A stretch of DNA of 37,326 nt from contig URIC01000016.1 of the NCBI GenBank assembly GCA_900547755.1, forward strand, positions 1 through 37,326. Direction: 5' to 3'. The notes beneath the pieces are model-generated. The model was given only the letters and a program-made list of their open reading frames with translations, was not told the DNA's origin and ran no database searches. Positions 8,657 through 16,250 of the stretch are shown here, piece after piece; the stretch's first letter is position 1, and each line of letters opens with the position of its first letter. A program made the translations under genes and the position numbers. The DNA comes from an uncultured Bacteroidales bacterium (GTDB lineage Bacteria; Bacteroidota; Bacteroidia; Bacteroidales; Muribaculaceae).

Positions 8657-11074
8657 TCACCTTACAATGACCTTGCGGGCTTTGCCGTCGCGACGCTCTA
8701 TGAGGATAGAGCCGGCTTCCGGACGAAGCACTTTGCGTCCCAGCATATCGAAATACTCGGCGTTGCCGGAAGTGCCGTTCTCCACGGCGGAGATGCCTAC
8801 AGTGTTTACAGTGACGGTCACAGGCTGGCTGTAGCGGCTGATTTTATTGTCGCCGAGGGCACGTACCTTGAAGCGGTAAGAAGTGCAGCCCTCGAGAAGG
8901 GGACTCACTCGGAGAGATGTCTGGCCGCCGGTGGATACATTCTCGAAGCCGGGCAGAAGCTCGTCGCCGGCGCCGCTGGCTATGACAATGTCGTCTATGG
9001 CCAGGTTGCCTCTTGATTTGGTGTACTGGAACTTGACTTGTTTTACGCCGGATGGGATATCTGTGAGCTTAATCACATCGGCCTTGGAGGCTTCGGGTGT
9101 TTCGCTGTGTATTTCCACCCACTCCGAATTTATCAGGCCGAGGACTTTGAGCTCGCTCACTCCATCCGTGCTCTGGCCCTTGCGCCAGTAGGATATTTCG
9201 GTCACATTGCCCTTGAACTCGGGAGAGAGGATGTATGCGTCGGTGCTGGAGAGTTTCAGCGAGGGAGAAGACTCGCCGAAGTTGCCGGCTGACGAATATA
9301 CATCGATGGAGCTGGAGGACCAGCCGTCGCTCAGGGTAAGGGTCTTGCCGGAACCCATGTCGCAGGACACCACTTCAGGCTCGCCCTGGCCGGCCGCGTA
9401 TGCGCATACCTCGTAGTCAGTGGCGTTATCCACAGGTTCCCAGGCGGCTACGAAGTATCCGTCGCCGGTTTCTATCTTGTCGGCTTCGTGGGGTACGGGG
9501 GCCTTGATGGAGATGCCGCTGCCGCCATCCACCAGGAAGGTGACGATGCCGTCGGTTTCGGTTATCTGGGTTATGGGGAGTGCCTGGCCTCTGCCGGACC
9601 AGCTTTTCATGGAGGGCTTGGTGTCATCGGTGAACTCTGTTTTGTTGAAGGTGCCGGGGAAGGGGTAGGATGCCTGGATGATGTCGGACTTGTCCAGGCG
9701 GCCTCCGGCCTCTTCTATGTCCACGTACTGGTGGGACTGCTCGTTGTTGACAGTGTTGTTCGCCCATACGCTGGCGTTGAAGTCTATGTGCCATACAAGC
9801 ATGCCGTGGCCGGGGATGAACTTGTCCCAGCCCTTTTGCTGTCGGTTCTCCAGAAGGAAGAACTCATTGTCGTTTTCTGTAGGAATCAGGTAACCCTTGT
9901 TTGAATCCAGGATATGTTCCAGCTTGCAGTCCATGGGGCCGTCTATCACCTCAAGGTCAATCCATTGCAGGGAGTTGCGCTCGTAGATGCTGTAAGCCGG
10001 AGGGGTGCATCCGTCGTTGTTGTAGGGGCCGTAGTCCATGACGCTGTAGGAATCCGGGGTCCAGTTGGCGTTATAGTTGCCGTCGGTGGTGTAGAGGTCG
10101 GGCAGACCGAGCACATGGCTGAACTCATGCACGAAGGTGCCTATGCCGTCCGGGCGGTTCTGTTTCCATTCGTTGGAGCAGGCGTAATGGTCAATTGTCA
10201 CGCCATCCGCCTCCAAGTTCACCTGGGCGCCCGAGAGGTCCCAGGAATGAGGCCATACGGACTCGTCGGGACCATAGCTGGCCTCGCCCTGGCCGGCGTA
10301 GATTACGTAGACATTGTCCACCTTGCCGTCGCCGTCGTTGTCATACTTGGAGAAGTCCACTTCGGGGTCCAGGATATTGATGGCGTCCACCACCATCTCG
10401 TAGGCCCTTTCGTCTTCGCCGTAACGGTTATTGGCGCCGTAGTAGCTGCGGTTGTGGGGCAGCTTTACTGGACCGTAGAGGTCGAAGTGGGGAGTGAACT
10501 GCCCCTTGGAGTTTTCGGTGAAATAGTCCTTGCAGGAACCGGTGGCGTTGTACTGGCTGAAGCCCTCCTTGTTGAGCATATCCTTGAAATAGCCCTGGGG
10601 GTCGGCGTTGTCGTAAGCGGTATTGAAAGAAACGTCCGAGTATTCCACCAGAATGATTAATACATTGGGCGAGCCTTTACCGGGGAAAGAAGTATTGTCC
10701 AGACCCACGCCGCTCTGAGGAATACGGCGGGGGCTGCGGGCCATCTTGGCGAATTGCAGGTCGCTGACACGCATGGCCTGAGAGGGGACAGACGCGCGAA
10801 GGGATGCGTCCATAGCCTTGACGCCGAGACTCTCCACTATGCCGGAAGCGTCGGTACGGGCGTAGCAATATGTGCCGTCAGCCTCACATGCCAGCAGTAT
10901 ACCGTCTTCGGTGAGGGTGAAGTGACGGAACTCATCACCTATTTTGGTGATGCGAAGTGTGGTGCCGTCGGGCTGGGTCACGGTCTGCACACTCCTCAGC
11001 GCGGGAACTGCGAAAGCCGGAAGTGCACAGCCGGCAACAAGCGTGGCGGCGGCGATTCGTGTAATTCTGTTCAT
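8657..11074 (-). CDS. Secreted M6-family metalloprotease with T9SS sorting tail
   Basis: This extracellular zinc endopeptidase belongs to the immune inhibitor A-like (M6) family. The signal peptide is about 1-22 (ATLVAGCALPAFA) and a propeptide-like segment runs to about 110. The catalytic domain carries HEFSHVLGLPD with zinc ligands H316 and H320, catalytic E317 and the following D326. A CSNEW segment and several Asp/Asn-rich turns (DNDGDGKVDNVYV near 255) look like calcium sites. After about 530 come a fibronectin-like segment, a MAM/jelly-roll-like segment with YWRKGQ and an AIDDIVIASG motif, and a last domain ending EYFDMLGRKV-x-KVIVR, a T9SS type A tail. Length (805 aa) fits multidomain M6 proteins. 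Substrate is unknown. Host or dietary protein degradation is inferred. Confidence 0.93.
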   Translation of the reverse strand: MNRITRIAAATLVAGCALPAFAVPALRSVQTVTQPDGTTLRITKIGDEFRHFTLTEDGILLACEADGTYCYARTDASGIVESLGVKAMDASLRASVPSQAMRVSDLQFAKMARSPRRIPQSGVGLDNTSFPGKGSPNVLIILVEYSDVSFNTAYDNADPQGYFKDMLNKEGFSQYNATGSCKDYFTENSKGQFTPHFDLYGPVKLPHNRSYYGANNRYGEDERAYEMVVDAINILDPEVDFSKYDNDGDGKVDNVYVIYAGQGEASYGPDESVWPHSWDLSGAQVNLEADGVTIDHYACSNEWKQNRPDGIGTFVHEFSHVLGLPDLYTTDGNYNANWTPDSYSVMDYGPYNNDGCTPPAYSIYERNSLQWIDLEVIDGPMDCKLEHILDSNKGYLIPTENDNEFFLLENRQQKGWDKFIPGHGMLVWHIDFNASVWANNTVNNEQSHQYVDIEEAGGRLDKSDIIQASYPFPGTFNKTEFTDDTKPSMKSWSGRGQALPITQITETDGIVTFLVDGGSGISIKAPVPHEADKIETGDGYFVAAWEPVDNATDYEVCAYAAGQGEPEVVSCDMGSGKTLTLSDGWSSSSIDVYSSAGNFGESSPSLKLSSTDAYILSPEFKGNVTEISYWRKGQSTDGVSELKVLGLINSEWVEIHSETPEASKADVIKLTDIPSGVKQVKFQYTKSRGNLAIDDIVIASGAGDELLPGFENVSTGGQTSLRVSPLLEGCTSYRFKVRALGDNKISRYSQPVTVTVNTVGISAVENGTSGNAEYFDMLGRKVLRPEAGSILIERRDGKARKVIVR

Positions 11075-11140
11075 GTCGTTATAGATAATGTTTTAGGTTT
11101 TTAAGTTGATTCAGAATGTGTTCGGATTTTCAAGCCGTCA

Positions 11141-11148
11141 CAAATTTA
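11141..11148 (-). promoter_or_regulatory. Putative -7 element for the M6 protease gene
   Basis: The minus strand reads TAAATTTG, matching TAnnTTTG. The predicted start is near 11135, about 60 nt before the ATG at 11074. No convincing -33 element is visible. Confidence 0.45.
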
Positions 11149-11192
11149 GTGTTTATTTTTGGAATTTACGCACAGTGTGACCTTTTTTTTGT

Positions 11193-11200
11193 TAATTTTG
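11193..11200 (+). promoter_or_regulatory. Putative -7 element for the alpha-amylase gene
   Basis: TAATTTTG matches TAnnTTTG and lies 41 bp before the ATG at 11242. It is back-to-back with the protease promoter in a divergent 167-bp intergenic region. Confidence 0.55.
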
Positions 11201-11241
11201 CGCAGAATTAGTTTCAGACATTCCCTATAAACGTAAATATT

Positions 11242-12660
11242 ATGGAACTCAAGACATCTTTCAAGGCTGTAATGGCCGCTGTCATGCTTGCCGCATCCTC
11301 TGCCTATGCGCCCTCTGCCTGTGCCGAGGACTTCGGCGACAAAGCCTTCTCCGGTACCCATGTGGACTGGGCGCCCGGAGCTGTGATATACGAGGTGAAC
11401 CTGCGCCAGGGCACTTCTGGACGCACTCTTAAATCCTATTCCGACGAACTGCCGCGCCTCAAGGACCTGGGCGTGGATGTCGTATGGCTCATGCCGGTGC
11501 ATCCTATCAGCGAACTGAACCGCAAAGGCACCCTCGGCTCCTATTATGCCGTAAAGGACTACAAGGACGTGAATCCGGAGTTCGGCACCCTGCAGGACCT
11601 TAAGGATTTCGTGGCGCGCGCACATGCGCTGGGCCTTAAGGTGATTCTGGACGAGGTATGCAACCATACGGGCTGCGACAATGCCTGGGTCAAGGAGCAT
11701 CCCGACTACTATGCCAAGGACAAGGAGGGCAAGATGTACGGTCCTTTCGACTGGACGGACACTTACAAGCTGGACTATTCAAACCCCAAGACACGCAAGG
11801 CGATGTTGGACGCCCTGAAGTTCTGGGTCAAGGAAGCGGACATTGACGGCTACCGCTGTGACGTGGCCATGGAGGTGCCCGTTGACTTCTGGGTAGAGGC
11901 CCGCAAGGAGCTGGAGACCGTAAAGCCGGTGTTCATGCTCGCCGAGGCCGCGAAGCCTGAACTCACCGAGGCCGCTTTCGACGCAGACTACGCCTGGCCT
12001 ATGAAGGATGTGTTCAATGCCATCGCCGCCACCCAGGGCGTGAATAAGCGTGCCGTGGAGAAGAAGGAGAAACATCCGCGTCTTAACGCCCTGGCCATAG
12101 ACTCCCTGCTCGCCGCTCAGGAGCGCCAGTATCCGCAGGACACATACAGGATGCAGATGATTACCAACCATGACCTCAACTCCTGGGAGGGCACTGAGTT
12201 TGACCGCTATGGCCGTGGCGTAGGCGCTTTCGCCCTGCTCAGTTACACACTGCCCGGCATGCCGATGATGTACACCGGCCAGGAGGTAGGCTTCAACCAT
12301 CCTTTTGAGTTTTTCGAGACCGACAACGTCACTCCGGATTATACCGCCAACGAGTTCACCGCTTTCTACAAGATGCTGAACGGCCTTAAGCATACGCACC
12401 CGGCCCTTCGCGCCGGAAAGACCGGCGGCAAGATGGTGCGTTACGCCACGGTAAATCCGGATGTTTACGTATTCTCCCGCATATTGCCCCAGGATGAAGT
12501 GGTAGTGCTTGTGAACCTGAGCGATAGCCCTGCCGATGTGGTGTTCAATGGCACTGAGCCCGCAGTCTCCGGGAAGCGCGACTACTTCTCAAGCGCCGAC
12601 GCGCGACTGCCGGCAAAACTCGGACCCTGGGAATACCGCGTTTTCGTGCCAGCGAAGTAA
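11242..12660 (+). CDS. Exported GH13 alpha-amylase family glycoside hydrolase
   Basis: This enzyme hydrolyses alpha-1,4-glucan linkages in starch or maltodextrin. A signal peptide covers about 1-29 (ending SACA). All four GH13 regions are seen in the TIM barrel: VILDEVCNH (region I), GYRCDVA with nucleophile D207 (II), FMLAEA with acid/base E235 (III), and TNHD with transition-state D311 (IV). A short C-terminal beta domain ends in VFVPAK with no T9SS tail and no lipobox at the signal peptide end, so a periplasmic location is most likely (inference). At 472 residues it is compact, with no carbohydrate-binding module. No SusC/SusD pair is nearby, so this is not a canonical starch-utilisation locus. 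A hairpin terminator follows. Confidence 0.93.
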   Translation: MELKTSFKAVMAAVMLAASSAYAPSACAEDFGDKAFSGTHVDWAPGAVIYEVNLRQGTSGRTLKSYSDELPRLKDLGVDVVWLMPVHPISELNRKGTLGSYYAVKDYKDVNPEFGTLQDLKDFVARAHALGLKVILDEVCNHTGCDNAWVKEHPDYYAKDKEGKMYGPFDWTDTYKLDYSNPKTRKAMLDALKFWVKEADIDGYRCDVAMEVPVDFWVEARKELETVKPVFMLAEAAKPELTEAAFDADYAWPMKDVFNAIAATQGVNKRAVEKKEKHPRLNALAIDSLLAAQERQYPQDTYRMQMITNHDLNSWEGTEFDRYGRGVGAFALLSYTLPGMPMMYTGQEVGFNHPFEFFETDNVTPDYTANEFTAFYKMLNGLKHTHPALRAGKTGGKMVRYATVNPDVYVFSRILPQDEVVVLVNLSDSPADVVFNGTEPAVSGKRDYFSSADARLPAKLGPWEYRVFVPAK

Positions 12661-12684
12661 TAGCTCGTTAAAAATAGAATATAG

Positions 12685-12720
12685 AATTGCAGGGCTGCAT
12701 CTCCGGTCCTGCAATTTTTA
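12685..12720 (+). terminator. Rho-independent terminator of the amylase gene
   Basis: Arms AATTGCAGG (12685-12693) and CCTGCAATT (12708-12716) with a 14-nt loop, followed by TTTA. The stem starts 25 nt after the stop codon. Confidence 0.8.
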
Positions 12721-12795
12721 TGCCCGAGGGAACCGTTTTCAAATAAGTTTTGTTAAAAATAAGGAGGTGGTTAACCTGTTTTTTGAGATTTTTTG

Positions 12796-12803
12796 TAACT
12801 TTG
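12796..12803 (+). promoter_or_regulatory. Putative -7 element of the tandem nuclease operon
   Basis: TAACTTTG matches TAnnTTTG. The predicted start is near 12808-12810, which coincides with the ATG of the small ORF at 12810. T-rich sequence lies upstream, without a clean -33 TTTG at standard spacing. Confidence 0.55.
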
Positions 12804-12809
12804 CAGGTC

Positions 12810-12866
12810 ATGGACTCTCCTGATTATGTAGTTACAAAAATAGTTCTAAACTTGCGAAAAAATTGA
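12810..12866 (+). CDS. Candidate 18-residue leader peptide abutting the first nuclease gene
   Basis: An ATG at 12810 opens M-D-S-P-D-Y-V-V-T-K-I-V-L-N-L-R-K-N and ends with TGA at 12864-12866, directly followed by the ATG of the nuclease gene at 12867 in the same frame. If transcription starts at the predicted site just downstream of the TAACTTTG element, the ORF would be almost leaderless. It could couple translation or be chance. Nothing in the peptide is recognised. Confidence 0.3.
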   Translation: MDSPDYVVTKIVLNLRKN

Positions 12867-14516
12867 ATGATGAGATACGCCCTACTGCTTTGCGCCGCGG
12901 CAATATGCGCCGCACCGGCCTGGTGTGAAATCCCTGCGGGTTATTACGATGCCTGCGAGGGCAAGACCAAGGCTGCCCTGAAAAACCAGCTCTACACCAT
13001 TGTCAAGGACCATACCCCTATCAAATATGGAAACGGAATGAGCGAGACATGGGGATGTTTCTACGACACGGATGTGCATCCCGACGGCTATTGGTGGGAC
13101 ATATACACCACTAACGAAGTGTCTGTGGGAGACGCCGCTCCCGACAACAATACTATGAACAAAGAACATACGTTCCCGAAATCCTGGTGGGGGGGAGCCA
13201 ACAATGATGCCTACAAGGACATAATGCACCTCATGCCTGTCAACTCCATCGCCAACTCCACGCGCGGCAACTGGCCTTATGCCGAGGTGCAGAATCAGAA
13301 GCCCATCAGCTCTAAATGCACTAATCCGCGATTTAAGATAGGTTCCCCCGTAGCCGGACAAGGTGGAGGCAGCGGCACTGTCTTTGAGCCGGACGACGAG
13401 TTCAAGGGGGACCTGGCACGTACATATTTCTATATGGTTACCTGCTATCAGAACCTTTCCTGGCAGAGTAACGGCACTTATACCGTCGAGGACGGCGCAT
13501 ATCCGACACTCCGCCCATGGGCCATAGAGATGCTGCTGCGCTGGCACCGCGAGGACCCTGTGAGCCAAAAGGAGCTGGACCGCAACGAGGCCGTGTACAA
13601 GAACCAGCATAATCGCAACCCGTTCATCGACCACCCCGAAATGGCAGAACATATCTGGGGCGACAAAATGGATGTGGTATGGACCTCTACCGGCTCTGTA
13701 GACCCTGACCCTCAGCCTGTCTCGGAGCTTACTTCACCCATATCCGGAGACTGGTATAAGTTTACCGGTGTGAAACCGGGCGAGAGCCTTGTGCTGGAGA
13801 TTCCTGTGGTGGGCAAAGGACTGACGCACAACCTTACCGCATGTCTGTCGGATAACGAGGCCGGTCTCTACAGCCTGAGAATCGGAGACCTTTCCCTTAC
13901 CGCTGTCACAGTCAATTGCGCCGACGTGGTCAGCCAGGAGGGCTATACCCTGAAAGTGCAGTATGCCCCCGTAAAGGCTACCCCGGCCGAAGGGTTCGAT
14001 ATGGCTACGCTGACCCTCACCTGCGAGGACCTGGAGAAACCTGTGAGCGTGAACCTGCAGGGACGTTGCGAGAGACCTGTGTCGTTGGAGCCTGTCACCG
14101 TCCTGCCTGTGGAAAACCTTACCGACGACAGCTATACGGTGCGCTGGCTTCCCCTGGCCGTGGAGCCTGACTCATACACTGTGACACGTAAGGTATACAA
14201 TGAGGATAATTCCGTGGCCGACACCTTTACATACGAGGTGGACGGTACTGTAGCCTCGTTGAAGATTACCGACCGCGACGCCACCCGACGCGAGGGCGTG
14301 TGTGTGACCGCCACCTTGGACGGCACCTCCTCTCCGGCTGGCAACGAGGTGCTGATAGAGGCTGCCACCGGCATAGAGGCCGTTGACGCTGCCGCTCCCG
14401 GCGAGGTGCGATATTTTGACGCCGCCGGTTTCGCGCTGCCCGGCAAGCCGTCCGTACCCGGCGTCTATGTGGTGCGCGTGGGCGGTCACACTTCCAAGAC
14501 AGTAATAATCAGATAA
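12867..14516 (+). CDS. Secreted endonuclease I-type nuclease with T9SS tail (first of a tandem pair)
   Basis: This predicted extracellular DNase/RNase belongs to the EndA/NucM endonuclease I family (His-Me finger). A signal peptide covers about 1-20 (AAPAWC). The catalytic segment NKEHTFPKSWWGG contains general base H101, followed by DIMHLMPVNSIANSTRGNWPYAEV with the metal-binding region, and the domain closes at RNPFIDHPEMAEHIWG near 255-270. After a linker come a BACON/CARDB-like beta domain (about 285-400) and a fibronectin-like domain (about 410-500). The end, YFDAAG-x-PGVYVVRV-x-TVIIR, fits a T9SS type A sorting domain. The gene is three bases upstream of a paralog and almost certainly co-transcribed with it. 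Scavenging of extracellular nucleic acid is the likely role (inference). Confidence 0.92.
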   Translation: MMRYALLLCAAAICAAPAWCEIPAGYYDACEGKTKAALKNQLYTIVKDHTPIKYGNGMSETWGCFYDTDVHPDGYWWDIYTTNEVSVGDAAPDNNTMNKEHTFPKSWWGGANNDAYKDIMHLMPVNSIANSTRGNWPYAEVQNQKPISSKCTNPRFKIGSPVAGQGGGSGTVFEPDDEFKGDLARTYFYMVTCYQNLSWQSNGTYTVEDGAYPTLRPWAIEMLLRWHREDPVSQKELDRNEAVYKNQHNRNPFIDHPEMAEHIWGDKMDVVWTSTGSVDPDPQPVSELTSPISGDWYKFTGVKPGESLVLEIPVVGKGLTHNLTACLSDNEAGLYSLRIGDLSLTAVTVNCADVVSQEGYTLKVQYAPVKATPAEGFDMATLTLTCEDLEKPVSVNLQGRCERPVSLEPVTVLPVENLTDDSYTVRWLPLAVEPDSYTVTRKVYNEDNSVADTFTYEVDGTVASLKITDRDATRREGVCVTATLDGTSSPAGNEVLIEAATGIEAVDAAAPGEVRYFDAAGFALPGKPSVPGVYVVRVGGHTSKTVIIR

Positions 14517-14519
14517 ACT

Positions 14520-16214
14520 ATGAAACACACGAAAATCAAGTTATTCTTAGGCTTACTGGCCCTGGCTTTCAGCCTGCAGGCCGCCGCTCCCGGTTCCTAC
14601 TATCTGCCGCTTGACGGCAAGAAGAAGGAGGCTTTGAAGACGGCTGTCTTCGAAGTCATACGCCCCCATACCGTGGTGACTTATAACTCTCTGTTCCCGC
14701 AACAGTTCCCTAAAACGGATGTCTACCCGGAACTCTACAACGGCGGCCAGCGCTGGTGGGAGATGTACTCGGACATGGTCTTCATGGTCCGGGATGGCTG
14801 GAAAGGAATGAACCGCGAGCATTCTTTCCCGAAATCCTGGTGGGGCGGAGCGCAGAATGAGGCCTATACCGACCTTAATCATCTGTATCCCTCCGAGTCC
14901 GCAGCCAATATGGCCAAGAGCAATTATCCTCTCGGTGAGGTTCAGCGCTCCACTTTTGACAATGGCGTCACCGTCGTCGGCTACGCCTATTCCGGACAGG
15001 GAGGAGGTGCCGCGCAGGTGTTCGAACCCGCTGACGAGTACAAGGGTGACTTCGCCCGTACTTACTTCTATATGGCCACTTGCTATCAGGACTATACATG
15101 GAAGTATACATATATGGTCCAGAACGGCGCTTACCCCACCCTTAAGCCCTGGGCTTACGAGATGCTTCTGGACTGGGCCCGCAAAGACCCTGTGAGCCAG
15201 AAGGAGCTGGACCGCAATGAGGCTGTATATCAGATACAGGGCAACCGAAATCCCTTTATCGACTTCCCCGAGCTGGCGGAATATATATGGGGTACCCGCA
15301 CCAACGAGGTCTTCTATATCAAGGACCAGGAGGGGTCGGTGACACCACCTATTACCGGCGATCCCGAGCTTTTCGCTCCCATTGACGGCTCCTCCCTGGA
15401 CTTCGGACAGGTGGCTGTGGGTAAGAGTCAGACCGTGGAGCTGCTGGTAAACGGTGTGAATCTTAATTCCTCCCTTAGTGTACGTGTCACCGGAACAGAC
15501 CGTCACAGTTTTGTCATTCAGGGTATAAACGACAATCAGATACCGGCCTCCGCTGTCAACTCCGACAACGGATATAAACTGAGCGTGCGCTTCACACCCT
15601 CCAGGACGGGTAGCCATACGGCGGCCATCACCCTGTATGACGGCGGCTTTCCCGCCGGCAAGAATTTCAACGTCTCCCTTCACGGCGAGGCTTTCCCCGT
15701 GCCGACGCTGAGCAAGCTCACCGCTCTTCCCGCTTCCGATATTTCCGAAACCGGATACACCGCGCATTGGGAGGAACCCGTCGCCTCCGAGGTGGTGGAC
15801 TACTATATGGTCAACCGCACCCGCTATCTGCCCGGTGGAGCTGTCACCGCACGTCTTGCCGCCGAGGACAACTATCTGGAGATAGATGAGCGCCAGAGCG
15901 ACATAGCCGAGAGCTACACTGTTCAGAGCGTGCGTCTGGGCTATGAGTCTCCCGAAAGCAATGTGATAATGGTGGCTACGGGTGCCGTGGCCGGGGTGGA
16001 GATGTATGAGCCCTTGTTGGCGTCATGGGTGCCCGGCGGTCTGCGTGTGGTCCTGCACACTCCACAGACCAATCTCCGCATAGTGGACGCTTCGGGTCTG
16101 ACTGTGCTGTGCCTCCCGGCCATTGGGGAGGAGCAGGTGTTCAGCCTGAATCCAGGCATATATTTTGTATGCACAGACCAGAGCAAACGCCCCGTAAGGG
16201 TGGCTGTTCGCTAA
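14520..16214 (+). CDS. Secreted endonuclease I-type nuclease with T9SS-like tail (second of a tandem pair)
   Basis: A paralog of the preceding gene. The signal peptide is about 1-21, and the catalytic NREHSFPKSWWGG again places histidine at residue 101. DLNHLYPSESAANMAKSNYP and RNPFIDFPELAEYIWG follow. The signal peptide, the nuclease core and its spacing are conserved between the copies, whereas the downstream modules are divergent: here a choice-of-anchor D/ASPM-like domain starting ELFAPIDGSSLDFGQVAVG (about 280-395), then a fibronectin-like domain, then a less typical sorting tail (LRIVDASGL-x-NPGIYFVC-x-VRVAVR). The pair looks like an old duplication whose nuclease domains stayed under selection (inference). 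It has no promoter of its own. Confidence 0.9.
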   Translation: MKHTKIKLFLGLLALAFSLQAAAPGSYYLPLDGKKKEALKTAVFEVIRPHTVVTYNSLFPQQFPKTDVYPELYNGGQRWWEMYSDMVFMVRDGWKGMNREHSFPKSWWGGAQNEAYTDLNHLYPSESAANMAKSNYPLGEVQRSTFDNGVTVVGYAYSGQGGGAAQVFEPADEYKGDFARTYFYMATCYQDYTWKYTYMVQNGAYPTLKPWAYEMLLDWARKDPVSQKELDRNEAVYQIQGNRNPFIDFPELAEYIWGTRTNEVFYIKDQEGSVTPPITGDPELFAPIDGSSLDFGQVAVGKSQTVELLVNGVNLNSSLSVRVTGTDRHSFVIQGINDNQIPASAVNSDNGYKLSVRFTPSRTGSHTAAITLYDGGFPAGKNFNVSLHGEAFPVPTLSKLTALPASDISETGYTAHWEEPVASEVVDYYMVNRTRYLPGGAVTARLAAEDNYLEIDERQSDIAESYTVQSVRLGYESPESNVIMVATGAVAGVEMYEPLLASWVPGGLRVVLHTPQTNLRIVDASGLTVLCLPAIGEEQVFSLNPGIYFVCTDQSKRPVRVAVR

Positions 16215-16222
16215 CTTATATA

Positions 16223-16248
16223 TAGCTTTGAGGGCAACGATTTTGCCC
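16223..16248 (+). promoter_or_regulatory. Putative murF-alr promoter and leader hairpin
   Basis: TAGCTTTG at 16223-16230 matches TAnnTTTG. Just after it, GGGCAA (16232-16237) and TTGCCC (16243-16248) form a 6-bp stem with a 5-nt loop that ends two bases before the ATG at 16251. The hairpin could terminate the nuclease transcript or affect initiation at murF-alr. Confidence 0.4.
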
Positions 16249-16250
16249 GT

